Shown: positions 40,801 to 53,191 of the stretch, one piece after another
How positions within the stretch are numbered: position 1 is the first letter of the stretch
Layout of the letters: every line of letters starts with the position of its first letter
Position numbers and translations under genes: made by a program
Notes under the pieces: model-generated
What the model saw: the letters and a program-made list of their open reading frames with translations, nothing else
Told to the model about the DNA's origin: nothing
Databases searched by the model: none
From: Turritopsis dohrnii
Taxonomy: Eukaryota > Cnidaria > Hydrozoa > Anthoathecata > Oceaniidae
DNA length: 64,000 nucleotides
Reading direction: 5' to 3'
Assembly: GCA_027922465.2 (NCBI GenBank)
Contig: BQMF02000279.1
Span: 1-64,000, forward strand

Positions 40801-43800
40801 GAGTGGTGTTAACAGTGCGTGATCTGGACATCAAACCACAGCTAGAACTCCAGGAACTCCAAACATTGTATGAGCATAAAACAGATTTACAAGTTTTTAA
40901 ACCTAAGAAAGTATAAAGACGCACAAACAAAAATAAAAAAAATGCGAGATTTTAATTGTACCCTTTCAATCATGTTTATGACCTACATGGAATTTTGGTT
41001 ACTGATTGTATTTCAACATCTTTGGTTTCCTTGCAACCATGTATACTTTGAGCATTTTCACAATCGTAAAAATATTGGTAATGGTGAAACCTTCTTAATT
41101 GTCTGTGGCGTGTAGAATTTCCACATGTTGTGGACCAAACTGACCAGTTGTCCCATGCACACTTGTTGATTTTACATGGACCTAGATTATATCACATTTT
41201 CTTCAGAACTTCGATGACATGCATTTATCAAATAAAATAGGTATATTTTGAAAGAATGAAGTAGCTTTTGAGAATTAATTGACCAATGAAAACTTATGTA
41301 GATTACAAATACAACAAAAAGTCATTACAGTAAACACTCTTTGTTTCCATCATTGGCGTTTTAGAACATGGTTTGGTTTTCAAATGTGATGGACATCGAT
41401 AATAATAATATTCAACTTTCTTAGTTTCAACCATGTATCTCTGACGTTTGATATCGGATCCACACGTTGCTGAGAATTGTGACCATGACCCCCAGTTGCA
41501 TATATAGTTAGTGCAAGTAACAACAATGTCTGCAAGAAAAAGAAAAAATTAAAATATTATACATCTTGTAATAAAAATGTCACTCTTGGCCATTTTATCC
41601 TGTTATAAAACCTAATATTAACGTTTTCTTAGGAGCAAAATATTTTACTTCATCAGACATTTGAAAGAATGTTAGATTAAATTAACAAATTGCAAATACT
41701 TCTGCAAGCTTGCAATGATTTCGTTTGCTGTTCATATCTCTTGCAAGTTTTCACAACACCAGCACAACCCCCATATTTCTTTGTTACACGATTATATGCT
41801 CTATAAAGGTGTCTTGTACGTGTCGCAACATCACAGGTGGAGGACCAAGAAGACCATGCATACCATGAGCATATTTGATACGGACAATTTGTAGCTGAAA
41901 AGAACAATTTTGTATACATCAAGAGGGGGGGAGCTAAAACACCATATTTTTCAAAATTGCATGAAAGCAAATTACCTGTACAACTAGTTTCCCGAACACT
42001 GTTGACAATTTTGTTCAAATTGTTAAAACTCCCAACTCTAAAGATATTCCGAGTATCGGTAGCTATAGCTTTTAATTCATTCTCGTTTACATTAGAACCA
42101 ATTCCAACTGCATATATGTTGATTCCCATCGCAGCTAGCTTCTGAGATGCTTTACGTACCAACGTTGGTCCTGCTTGGCTTTTTCCATCTGTTACAATAA
42201 TGAGAACCTACCAAAATATACGGTAATGGGAAATACAGTATATACATACTGCACAGAAAACTGTTGGCTTTGTTATTCTCAGGACTTTTCATCTTTAAGC
42301 AAGCATGGAAATATTTGCTTAAAACAGCATTAGAATCTTAATCTTTCTGGCATCATTTCAAACCGTTCTCCCGGAAAGAAAAATGCCGGTGACTATGAAA
42401 TGATCAACTGTTTTCCCCTTATTTCTGTACGGAAATACATTATGAATCTATGAATGTGAGAATAAAAAAATAGATGATAATAATATAAAAAACACTGGAA
42501 AAAAGGCTATGTTAACAGCTTCTGAATGCCAAAATAAAACCTAGCATAGTCAATAAAAGATGATTATGGAAAGTTTATGAGCAAACATTTAAGAACTTTC
42601 TTAAAACTAAGAAGTTTCAGACATGGAAAAATGTTGTTGGAAAGCTTAGTGATCAAGTACTGCTATGCAAATATCTGCAAAATATTTAATAGAACTTAAG
42701 CACTTAACTGATTATTTACGCTATATAATAGGTTACCTTGGAAACACCATGTCTCATCCCACTGGACACCTGATACATGTGAGTTCTTGCAAGATCCAAT
42801 GCTTTTTCAGTACCAGTGTTTCCACCTATAAAACAAAAAGGCCTGACAGGATTATGAGAAAATATTGACCAACATCAAAGTTATGTAAAAAGGTCATTAG
42901 TCAATGCAGTGCCACCAGGGCAACATTCTAAATACGAAATTGCCTTTTTGTAAATCATTAGTTTTGAGCCAAAACTTCTTCAAAGAATATGTATTTAAAT
43001 AAATTTATTTGAGCAAATAACGTTATCAAGAAAAATTAAAAGAATCATTGATTATTATTAAAATTCATTCAGAACGCTTTGAAATGCGTCCATGGTTCAT
43101 CATCAGCTAAAATGAAAATTTCATTCTTCAAAGAATATCTTGAATAGTTAATTTAGTTGGAAGGCTAAAAAATAATTGTTCAGGAAATTCAATGGCCTGC
43201 ATTCAATATTTTAATATTAACAGTGTAGCAAAGATATTGCAAGAACTAAAGTTTGTTTAGTTTTGTTTTCCAATAAAACTAGTATAACTACTCTGCAGAA
43301 TGACAACATTTTAAACTAAATAGAAGCCAGTTTATGCCAGGGTTAACGGACCGAAATAACTATTACCATATAAATTCATTTGGTCCAATGCACTATGTAA
43401 ACCAGTTTTACTGTATCCTCTGAAATCTCGAAATTGGAACCTCAGCCTTGGATCTGTAGAGTATGTAATAACTGACACTAGTGTTTTATCCACTCCAATA
43501 GAAAGATAAGTTGTCAAGTCTTTGATAAAATTAGTTTCCTTGCGAAATAATGAAACAGGATGAATAGACGTAGATTCATCAAGAATCACACCAAGATCGA
43601 GTTTACACTCTGGTGTTGGATGACCTATGAAATAAAGGTTTCTTAATGTTAATCGTGAGAATATTAAAAACAAAAATTCAAAGAAATTACAATCAATGTT
43701 GCAACAACAAGAAGTTTACATCAAGCATTGTGAAAATCTTAAGTACGGACATACATGGCCTGATATTTTGAGCTTGTGTTTCCACATTTTCTTTTATCTT

Positions 43801-46800
43801 ACACCCATATGTTTCTTGTGGAATTGCACAGTTGTAAAAGTATTGATAGTAATAGTATCTGTATATTTTTCGTGTTCTTGTTACTTGACCACAAGTAGCT
43901 GACCAAGAAGACCATTGATACCAAGTACAAGTATCAATTTTGCATGGACCTTTAACAAAAACCAATAAATCATCATCATAACTTAAGATTAAAAATAATT
44001 TAAAACCATAACAATGAAAATAATATAGAAAACATGAATTCATAAACATTAACATTCTTATAGTTTATAGTGTATTTTTACTTCCTAGCAAAAAATACGA
44101 CAATTACAAAATACGACAAAGGAAAAAAATATTGACTCACAGTAAATGCTGCTACTTTGAATCTGTGGCGTCTTTGAGCAAGACTGATAGTTTAAAGTGG
44201 AAGGGCAGCGGTTATAATAATAATCTGTACGTTCTGTTTGAACAAGAAATCGTTGGCGCCTTATATTTGCTCCACAGGTTGCTGTATACTGTGACCAGCT
44301 TCCCCAGTTACACATATAATATTTACATTTAACAATCGCCGCTAGAAGATATAACACAAGTTTAACAAATTGAACATACCTTACTCAAGAAAAAATAATT
44401 TAAACATACGTTGGCAAGCTGGTAATGTCTTTCCTTCATGTAAGATGGGACGGCAACTTGTTGCTAAACCAGCACACCCTCCTGTACGTTTAACTGATCT
44501 GTCATATGCTTGATACAAAGACTTGGAACGTCTTACAGAACCACAAGTGGCTGACCATGATCCCCAGTTGTAGTAGTGACAAAGTTTGTAATGACATGTA
44601 ACACCTGTAATACAGTGGAAACGTTGAGCTCAATTTCATTGAAAGAACATAGTGGCTATGGTTATATTCATAGCTTGCAATAGATATTCTAAGTTAGTTA
44701 TTGGTAATGACTTGTAAAAATAATTACTCACTTTGGCAACTTGCTGTACTAACACTTTTTACAATCGAATTTAACTCCATCAATCCCCCCACTCTAAAGA
44801 TGTTATTATCATTGGATGCAATTGCTTTCAATTCCTCTACATTGATTTTTCTTCCAACACCAACAGCAAATATATTAACTCCTTTATCTGCTAGCATATC
44901 AGATGCTTGTTTGACTCTAACAGGACCCACTTGACTGTTGCCATCAGTAACGACAATTAATACCTAAATAAGGCACAACATAGGACTTTTTCTAAATACT
45001 TACTTCTTGTATGGTAATGCATATTCTGTACATATTAAAACAATGAAGAGATTTTGTGGAAATCAAAGTGCAAAGTTCACATTTCGCATGTAAACATGGC
45101 AACAAAAGCAGAACAGAAGAAATTAAACATTTCATTTTGCTCCAGGAAGAACACAGAAATTCATGAAACATTGCCCTATATAAGTACAAATAGGAAAAAT
45201 AGGAAAACTACTTTTAGTTTTAAATGCCATGGATGTCTTAGGAAGCCCAGGTCTGTCCATGCCTGTCTCTTTCTTTTGCAACACTTCCTTTGTTTTTCTA
45301 TGCCTGCTATACTGGCCGAAAAAATAGGTTCCTCTCCACTAGAGCCCAGTGCAGAAAAATACTTTTTTAGTGAAACATTCTTATCAATATGTAGAAAAAC
45401 AAAAGAAGTTTAGACAATTGTGATCATACAACTTTTTGATTCTTGTCATGTTAGTTTTAGCGAGAAGCAAAATAATAATTACAAGCACCTACTTTTGATA
45501 CATCATTTCGTTGACCAGAATATGAAGAAAACATGTTTATTCTAGCCATGTCCAAAGCCTTCTCTGTTGCAGTATTCCCACCTGAAATGAAATCCTTGAA
45601 AATAAGGATTTAAATAGAAATCAAGTGCAAGCTGCAATCAAATCTTCAAGGGTGTTTTACCTCTCATTGTCATTGCTTGCAAAGCATTATCCAAGGCGTA
45701 TTTACTCTGGCCATAAGCATCAATGAATTTGAATTTCAGTCGAGGCTCAGTAGAAAATGTCATTACAGAAACCAATGTGTGATCTTTTCCAATGGTCAAA
45801 TGGTTTGTAAGATCTTTTATAAACTCTGTTTCTTTTCGAAATAAAGATTGGGGTTGAATTGATGTTGACTCATCAAGAATGATACCAAGGTCCAGTTTAC
45901 ATTGTGGAACTTATAAAGAACATCGAATATGAAGAATACATTCTGGTTCATTTTTTTAAAAATCAAAATAATAACAAGTTTTTAAAAATCAGCAGAAGCT
46001 TTTCGGTATAACCATACTCAGTGCTAGTAAAAACGTTCATTCTGATTCATTCTGGTTCATTTCAATCAATAGCCAAGAATAGACATTTACATTGGTATTT
46101 TATACCAGTACAAATGCTAACAATTTCCAAATATTATAAATACAATTGGATAGTGCTATGTTTCTGATGTTATTACGTTAATAATGATCATACAAAAAGT
46201 CTTACTTGGACATTTCTCTAAATTTTTGTTTTCAATAGAAACTGAATGACATTCAGTTAACAGACCAGCGCATCCGCCAGATTGATTCTTCTTTTTTCTC
46301 TGAAAATTTATCAATCTTCTTGAACGTGAAATACTTCCACATGAACCAGACCAGGATGACCACTGCTGATAATTGCACTCGACATAATCACAACTCTTTG
46401 CTGGAAAAAAATTGTTGTATTTGCTTAAATAACAATGCTCCCCTTTATAATAAGACTGTCGTTTAAAAGGTACAAAATAATCAAATTAATTTACGGTTGC
46501 AAATAGTGGTAATGCAAGAGCATAAATAGAACTTACGTGTACAACTGGCAGTACGAATCTTTTCCACAATACTTTGAAGGCTACTTATGCTATTTACACT
46601 GAAAACGTTTTGATCATTTGAAGCTATGGCCCTTAGTTCATCCTGTTTGATTTTATTACCAATACCAACAGCAAATATGTTCACTCCCATGTTAATCAAT
46701 AGGTCAGAAGATTGTTTGACACGATTTGCACCAACCTGACTATTGCCATCTGTGATGACAAGCAGAACCTAAATATGGAAATGATCTAAATGAACTGCCA

Positions 46801-49800
46801 CTCAGTTTGAGGAAAGAGGAGTCCTCCTGCTTAGTTCAAAACGCTTCTTAAGGAACGTTTCAGTGTTTCTTTTGTGACGAATGAGCTTGACATTGGGAAT
46901 ATACAGGTCATTATGGTCTTTAAAGGGATTCCTGCTTCCAAAATAATATTTCAAGGGATGATAGAACTCACAAAGTTGTTTCAGAACTCTTTTTACAGTT
47001 TTCGGAAATTTTGTTTCCTTAGGCAGATATTTCCATTTAAAAATCATCAAATTATGCAATGCATATTATGATGTAATAAGATAGTTTTTTGTTAGTGTGT
47101 ATAACTTCTGAATTAGTAAATAACATGCCTTCACTCTTCCATTAATCAACTCAGAGTGGAAGACCTTACTCCATAATAACTTACAAAGATGTAATATTGA
47201 TCATATCTAAAGTTATTGCAATGATGAGTGTTAGCTACTATCTTATTACATCACAAATATGCATTGCATAAATTGAATATAAGATTTTAAAAACAAAATA
47301 TCTCAAGAACTATAAATATTCATGAAATACTGAAAAGAGACTTGTTCAGTATCTTTTTGAGCTCTATCATATTTGTGAATATCATTTTGGACGCAGGAAT
47401 CCCTTTAAATGAAGCTTTTGATACACTTATTTATTTATTTATTTTTTTTCTGATCAAATCAGTCTTTGTGAGTGTCGTTATTCCAATTTATTTAACCTGT
47501 ATCTCCTTTTCATATTTTATTTGATAGTTTAATATCATTTCTGGTTTTTCCAATACCACTAATTTCTACTTTTAATGGTATTTTCCCATAACAGGACACG
47601 CATTGATAGCAGTTATATAACCGAAGTGTCCTTATCCTGTAAAAATATTTTTGAAAAGCAAAAGAAAAGAACAGGTTCTATGTACAGATTGCGAATGAAA
47701 ACTGTTTACTTTAGAAACACCATATCTCTGTCCACTGTCACTGGCAAACATCTTCATTCTTGCAGTATCTAAAGCTTTTTCAGTTGCTGTATCACCACCT
47801 TTGAACATTTAAATAAGTTTTATCAGATAATATCCTCTATCAACAAGGCTTAAATTGAGAAACAGAATGTATAAAGTGTGTTTAAGTAGTCAAAACAATT
47901 TAAAATTGAAGAATTTTGGTATTCAAGTGTTTCCAATGTCATCATCAGTATACATCAATATAATATGATATCAAAAAATAACTTACCAGTCATTACCATA
48001 TATCTTAAAGCATTGTCCAGGCCAGTTTTACTATAGCCCTGATAGTCTCGAAATTTAAATTTCATCCGGGCATAAGTAGAAAATGTCATCACAGATACCA
48101 ATGTGTGATCAACACCAATTGTGAGTTCATCAGTGACACTACGTACAAATTCTGTTTCCTTTTGAAAGTTTGTGGATGGAAATATAGAACTGGATTCATC
48201 CAGAATAACACCAAGATCAAGCTTGCAATTTGTAACAATAGCACCTGTAACAAAACTGGTGTTTTTGCATCAAATTTACATTCTTGGTTTTATAGATAAC
48301 ATTATTTATTACTTACTTCTGCAAGTACCCAAATCTTTTTGTTCTTGTTTACTTGACTGACAGGAGGTTTGAAGGCCATTGCATCCTGTTGTTTGTTTTC
48401 TCTGTCGATTGACTTGATTTTCAAGTCTTTGTGTTCGATAAGCTTTTCCACATGTCAGAGACCAAGATGACCATGCAGAATAAAAGCATTCCTTGTAATA
48501 ACATGTCACAGCTAAAAGGGAATAAAAAATACATAAATTTTTATTGTAGTACAGAAGTAAGTACTATTTTTCCAATCATGGAGATAATATATACTTGGAC
48601 AGAATGTCTTCAAAATGGAGCCTTACTTGGACAAGCCACTTTCTTTATTGAATTCGCTACACTTGTAACCATGGCTGATGTGCTGATTTGAAACATTTTC
48701 TGACTGTCAGAGGCAATTGCTTGCAACTCATAATAATTAATATTATATCCTACACCAATTGCATACACATGAATCCCTTTTAATTTTAATTTTTCAATTT
48801 CGTTCTTAATACTTGAAGTATATGATCCACTTTTTCCATTGGTAATAACCAGTAAAACCTAACTCAAAAAAGAAAAATAATACTTCTGTTTATTACTCAT
48901 TGCTCCATCTAAGTTCTCATGGAAATAAGTGCTGATGATGCTAAAGGTCACTATAATTGATAGCTTATCTGAAAGAAAACATCTACCTTTGAAGCACCAT
49001 GTCTCTGTCCCCCATAGGATGAAAACATTGTTGTTTGTGCCAGCTGCAAAGCCTTTAGAACATAAGACCAGCCATCTAAAATATCGTGAATGCAACAATA
49101 TAACAGTATAACAGTTTTATATAATGAACAATGAATAATGGCAGATGAACTGGGATCAATTTCTCCAACAAATTATGCTAAAGTTACCTGTATGCTTTGA
49201 TTTTTACAAAAGCCAGTGCTCTTATTTTGTTCTTAGTTAAAAAACAAAGTTTCATATTTCAGCCTTGTTTTTCTGTTTAGTGAAATAAAAAATAAATCTG
49301 TTGCTCTTGTTCTTTCTGTCCTACCAATTTCAATTAATTTGTAGCATAGTGCAGTGGCAAGATATACCCTAAATTTCACTATTGGAAAATTCAGGCTCAA
49401 GCTGTTCCAAATTTTTAAAGCAATGATTTGAGCCTCAGTTTGTCCTTATTCTTTACTTATTTTTAGGCCAAATCTTAGATTTGTATTCTTTATACTTATA
49501 TTTAAGAATAAACTAGCGATATCTACTGTCATATAATTCTCAAGTAACTCTATCCATTCACCTAATTTCATTCTTGAGAAGATTGTTCTGTTTTGTCTTT
49601 TTGCATTCCTTAACGTTTGAAAATACTTTAAAAATACATCCAAAAATTTGAATAAAATCTAATGTATATTACAAAAAAAACATGTGCCATACCAGGGACA
49701 AATGCAAAGTCAAACCTGACATTTCAAATAGTATAAACAAACTATACATACATTCTTGATTAATGTAGTACAAGGCATTCTGAAATCCAGTCTTGCTATA

Positions 49801-49999
49801 ACCAGCATAATCCCGAAATCGAAAGTTCATTTTAGCATTGTTAGCATATGTGATTACAGAAGTCAAAGTATCTGCATTTCCAATTTTAAAATTATTAACC
49901 AAAGAATTCACAAAAGTTTTTGATGATTGAAAATATGAACCAACGTAAGATGACTTATCAAGTATGATGCCAAGATCAAGCTTGCAATCAGCATTTACC
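31898..49999 (-). CDS. secreted vWA/thrombospondin type 1 repeat protein (coadhesin-like)
   Basis: Thirty-eight exons were mapped from GT-AG sites and join into one frame of 7,153 nt (about 2,383 residues). Order from the N-terminus: vWA1, TSP1, vWA2, TSP1, vWA3, three TSP1, vWA4, three TSP1, sixteen TSP1, then a Cys-rich C-terminal domain. Each vWA uses three exons (about 250, 89, 232 nt) and each TSP1 one exon (177-201 nt), with phase 1 between modules, ideal for exon shuffling. Such proteins are extracellular and adhesive; coral coadhesin is a named example with the same domain types. The exon at 49,752-49,999 needs two more upstream bases, so the signal-peptide exon lies further 5' and was not found. 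Confidence 0.9.
32243..32414. repeat. family B MITE
   Basis: It starts CAGTAGACTATCTCTAACTC and ends near GAGAGTCCAG, with several CGAATTATGGAGA blocks. It is related to the element at 25,977 and the partial copy at 35,886. Confidence 0.75.
32649..32823. repeat. TA-flanked MITE with CAGTAGAATCCCG ends
   Basis: CAGTAGAATCCCGATAACTC at the left is mirrored by CGGGATTCTACTG at the right, and TA flanks both. It is a sister family to B, with GTTCGAGTTATCGGGGG repeated inside. It lies directly beside the 32858-33094 exon. Confidence 0.85.
33222..33367. repeat. 30-31-bp minisatellite, five units
   Basis: The unit GGAAAGGAACTTTTAAGCTA plus TTCCTAACATTT is repeated with small changes, in the intron before the last TSP1 exon. 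Confidence 0.9.
35445..35548. repeat. family A MITE
   Basis: Ends GGGCAAAATCGTCAAAG and GTGATTTTTCAACAAATTTG flank a TTTCTATAGAAAC core. Confidence 0.7.
35886..35988. repeat. family B MITE, shortened copy
   Basis: AGTTCTCTCTAACTCGAACC at the left and GAGAGTCCACTG at the right. The inner part is deleted relative to 32,243. Confidence 0.65.
36134..37125. repeat. 21-22-bp minisatellite, about 33 units, split by a SINE
   Basis: Units ACGTTCAAGTGACATGATAG plus CT (or GGTAGCT) run from about 36,134 to 36,735 and resume from 37,026 to 37,125. There is one variable A, giving 21- and 22-bp forms. Confidence 0.95.
36734..37025 (-). repeat. tRNA-derived SINE (type 1) inserted in the minisatellite
   Basis: Read on the minus strand it begins GTGCAGCGATGGTGTAGTGG (A box), has GTGTTCGAGTCCAG (B box) and ends in (TTAC)n. 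GTAGCTACGT occurs on both sides, fitting a 10-bp target-site duplication, although the same string also occurs within the array. Confidence 0.85.
39186..39308. repeat. family A MITE
   Basis: An inverted copy relative to 17,168: AAATCACTGCGAAAGAGG at the left and ATCGCAGTGACTTTTGACGA at the right, with a TTTCTATAGAAAT core. Confidence 0.7.
40987..41894 (-). other. three divergent TSP1 units after vWA4
   Basis: Exons 41700-41894, 41329-41529 and 40987-41181 encode a Gly-Gly-Cys type unit (YGGCAGVVKTC), a Tyr-rich unit with CNWGSWSQFSATCG, and a unit with CAWDNWSVWSTTCG. The same three types, in the same order, follow vWA3. Confidence 0.88.
41976..43624 (-). other. vWA domain 4 (3 exons)
   Basis: Exons 43367-43624, 42737-42825, 41976-42207. 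MIDAS residues look intact: DESTS in LDLGVILDESTSIHP, and VTDGKSQ. It would bind a divalent cation and a protein ligand. Confidence 0.9.
43755..44604 (-). other. three divergent TSP1 units after vWA3
   Basis: Exons 44410-44604 (TGGCAGLATSC), 44141-44341 (CNWGSWSQYTATCG) and 43755-43949 (WYQWSSWSATCG). The lengths 195, 201 and 195 nt match the triplet after vWA4 exactly. Confidence 0.88.
44732..45909 (-). other. vWA domain 3 (3 exons)
   Basis: Exons 45661-45909, 45493-45581, 44732-44963. MIDAS motif DESTS and VTDGNSQ are present. Confidence 0.9.
46206..46400 (-). other. TSP1 unit between vWA2 and vWA3
   Basis: One 195-nt exon encodes YQQWSSWSGSCGSISRSRR and SGGCAGLLTEC. Confidence 0.88.
46537..48244 (-). 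other. vWA domain 2 (3 exons)
   Basis: Exons 47987-48244, 47710-47798, 46537-46768. MIDAS motif DESSS and ITDGNSQ are present. The second intron of the domain (46,769-47,709) is long and has no other feature. Confidence 0.9.
48317..48511 (-). other. TSP1 unit between vWA1 and vWA2
   Basis: One 195-nt exon encodes CFYSAWSSWSLTCGKAYRTQ and TTGCNGLQTSC. Confidence 0.88.
48627..49999 (-). other. vWA domain 1 (3 exons), degenerate metal site
   Basis: Exons 49752-49999, 48987-49075, 48627-48858. The fold is recognisable (CKLDLGIILDKSS, LLVITNGKSG, IHVYAIGVG), but MIDAS positions differ: DKSSY instead of DxSxS and TNG instead of TDG. Confidence 0.85.
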
Positions 50000-50267
50000 C
50001 TTAAAAAGACAAAATTTAAAATATCAGGCCATGAAATGAAGAGCAAATATGTCATCTTGCACGCTTTGAGTGTGTGACACACACATTTTGGTAATCACAC
50101 ACTCTAAAAATTCCTTATCTGAAATAAAAATTTTGTGAAATATTTAAGTAGTTTACATGGCTTACTGTTTGTTCCAGCAATTGCTTTAGTGCACTTTATT
50201 GCAATACAGAGTATAAAATTTCAAAAGGTTCTCTGGTATGCCAATCAAAACTGCTGATTGTAAATCT

Positions 50268-50472
50268 GGTGCTATTGCACTTTTGTACCCCACTAATATT
50301 AATCACAATTCTGATGCAGAATTTCACGCTGATTACCTGTACCTGGGTCTCAAAATCAACAGGTTAGGGTTAGGGTCAGGTAAAGGGTTAGGTTAACATT
50401 TCAATAATCAGTGTGATATTCTGCATCAGAATCGTGAATAATATTAGTGGGGTATGAAAGTGCAATAGCGCC
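50268..50472. repeat. fold-back element with 8-bp target duplication
   Basis: Arms GGTGCTATTGCACTTTTGTA and the inverse of GTGCAATAGCGCC extend inwards through TTCTGATGCAGAAT/ATTCTGCATCAGAA. GTAAATCT flanks both ends exactly. The loop holds GGTTAGGGTTAGGGTCAGG. Confidence 0.85.
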
Positions 50473-51231
50473 GTAAATCTCACAAACATTTCAACGTTGG
50501 CATCTCTGGAAAAGTGATGTCTTGACCATCGACTATGACACAATCACAACATCAGGAATTTTTCACCTATTGATTGCTTAAATTGGTTTTTAAATCTGCC
50601 AATGTCCACATATTTCCCCAAAATTGTTACACATATTTTTTTTATAAGAAACCTAGTAAGTGTGTCCTAGTTCCATAAGTTTCTTATTTCAAGGTCAAAT
50701 TTTAGTTCTAATTGTTTTTTTAAGCTGTGTTATAACTTCGAAAGGGTAAATAACAATTGAAAGAGATAGTTGCAAAATGCACCATTAAAATCACCTACTT
50801 TAAAAAAGTAGAAGGGAGTTTCTTAACTCAAAACACTGCTGTTGTTTTTATAATTTTAAAGGCTTCTTTTTGTAAAGTTTGGGGTTATTTTAGGATATTT
50901 TAGTTCTAGGTTACTTATAAACCGGTTTCTTAGAAAAAAAGAACATGTATAGTCAAATATCCCGGTGTGCTAAAACGCGTTTCAGAGGTAGAACTCCTAA
51001 TAATGATTTCACTTTCGATTTACAGGTTTGTTTTACCGCAATACACGTTCACGCCCTGGGCGTTTTTATTAATGAATTACATTCAATTCATGTGACATCA
51101 AAATTTCGTGATGTTGTGGCGAAAAATTTGCTTGGGTCATCAGTGAGCATAAAAATACTGTCTCGTTCTTTTAACCGTTTTTGTAAGACTACAAAAAGTT
51201 TAATCAACTCAATAACACGAAGCTTTTAATA

Positions 51232-52524
51232 GAAAACTAGCCGCCAAGGCGGCGTCGCTCGCCGCCGATGTTCATCATGCGCCCAGTTCACGAAAAATAA
51301 AATTAAGGAATTGGCAATGATAAGTGTACCCATGTTGTAGAGCTCGAAAAATTGGGTTTCAATGGAATGGCCTCACACTGACGTCGCACAAAAGATAAGA
51401 AATTATTTCACTCACAACTCACCTACCATTTTGCGTGACAGACAAACGGAGAATCGTCGTTCGCCGCCCATGTTCAGCATGCGTTGACTTCACGAAAAAT
51501 AAAATTAAGAAATTGGAAACCGAAAGTGTTACCATGTTGTAGAGCTCGAAAAACTGATTAAAAAAATGTATGGGATCGTTCTGCTGCGATCAACCGTTAC
51601 AGAGATATCATTCTTCAAAGATTTTGATGACGTCACAGACCCCTCCCAAAAAAATTAGACCCAAATTTTTTGTCACCCCATCGCCTGTATCGCGGACCCG
51701 AAAAAACGTCAGTTATCCTAGAGGCAGATTCGAAATCAAATATCAAATATCAGTTTACAATGGTTCCAAAAAAACCCAAATTTCATGTGTTATTTATTTT
51801 TTAAAACAATCGTTGATCAGTACAACAATGCACTCAAAACGTAGAGAGAAAAAAACTTTTTATGAGCTTTTGTTTTAAAAACGTTACGCGCTCTAACATG
51901 GGTGCTATCAAACAGGGGGAAAATGGTTTCTCTTCTTAAAAAGTTCACACGGAGGAGAGAAAAAAGGCACGTGCTAAATGAATAAATAGAATAAAAAAAC
52001 GTTCGATCAGAACGCTTAACAATTAAAAGAAGAAATTAATTTATTAAAAGAAAAGCAAAAAAAAAAAAAAAAAACATTTTGTTTTGATATGATACTCTTT
52101 TTTTACCTATCGGTTTTTAAACATTTTGATTGCTCAAAAAAAAAGTTCACCCGTCTCAGACAGTCAGGCAAGAGTTAGTGGCAAACCGAACATATGCTGC
52201 CACGTTCTGCCACTGCTGCTTTTTGTCCAAAATGTTTAATCAGTTAGTTTCTTTGTATTTAGTTGATGTACTGTTTTCAAAGCCAAGTCAATGTGGAATA
52301 TAAAACTAACAATAATGATAAAAACAAAACGTTATTCCTATTAGTTCATCAGCCAAAAAAAAAGTCACATTCGATTGGGTTTGCAATGTATTTGCTTCGA
52401 ACTCACGTCGCACACAAAAAAAGAAATAATTTCGCTCACAACTCAATCTACCATTTTGCGTGACTTACAAACAAACAGACAGACAGACAGACAGACAGAG
52501 AATCGGCTATTAATATATAGATAA
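51232..52524. repeat. composite transposon-derived repeat
   Basis: It starts near CTAGCCGCCAAGGCGGCG and ends near GGCTATTAATATATAG. Two segments (CACGAAAAATAAAATTAAG ... CATGTTGTAGAGCTCGAAAA) are direct repeats about 200 bp apart, and CACAACTCA(A)TCTACCATTTTGCGTGAC occurs twice. The transposon class is not assigned. Confidence 0.55.
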
Positions 52525-53191
52525 TAATGTCACATTAAAAAAGTAATGCCGCACATGTTTTTTTCATTCTTCATTCTTCGTCTTAATTATCTTTGTTAAT
52601 TAAATCAATGTTACTTACATATTGAAACCACAGTGGGGCATTATTTCTTAATGCGAGATTATTTACCCCGGAAAAAACACTGGGTAAGAGGTTGTGATAC
52701 TGTTGTGGTGAAAGTGTGCCAAAACAAATCGCGTTCGTCGAAAGATTTTCTAAAGATGCAACCTCGTACCCAGGGTTTCTTGCCTTTTCGATATACGGAC
52801 GCCGTCCGATGATGAGATGATGAGCCAAAATACAAAAGGGACATTTGCGAAACGTTTATTCTAATAATCATCATTTCGTTTAAAAAGATCTAATTAATAG
52901 GAAAAAAAATTGATCCTGGAAATTTTTACTAGTAATAACAATGGTTTTGGGAAATTTAAGATTAAATTTGGGATTAGATTTGGTATCAGATTATACCAAA
53001 TTTGACGAACAACCATATTAATGGAATATATGGTTGGTTGAAATTTGTTTGACGTTTTCGAGAAATTAATCTGAAATTTCTCGCCGATTTGAGGCCATTT
53101 GAAATTCCCTTCCAAGCAAAAAACAAGCCCAATAAAAACTCGAAATTTATGATTACTTCCTTACTAAGTACGACCCATACAAAACAACCTA

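Larger units (their letters stand above)
33507..40902 (-). other. sixteen consecutive single-exon TSP1 repeats
   Basis: Exons: 33507-33686, 34072-34251, 34334-34513, 35223-35402, 35625-35804, 37351-37530, 37613-37792, 37909-38088, 38193-38372, 38455-38634, 38748-38924, 38994-39173, 39442-39621, 39841-40020, 40111-40290, 40714-40902. Fourteen are exactly 180 nt. Each unit reads CxYVxC...WSxWSxxCGxxxRxRxI...C..L...C, six cysteines, with the last Cys codon split by the intron (T|GT or T|GC). WxxW tryptophans fit C-mannosylation sites. Confidence 0.92.

Noticed and set aside
50360..50395. TTAGGG units as a chromosome end
   Set aside because: They form a short loop inside a transposon-like fold-back element with target duplications and genes on both sides.
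52583..52874. Two overlapping minus frames with a GTAAGT after CAATAT, possibly an upstream exon of the vWA/TSP1 gene
   Set aside because: No signal peptide or clear acceptor, and the sequence includes CTGGGTACGAGGTTG, which looks repeat-derived.
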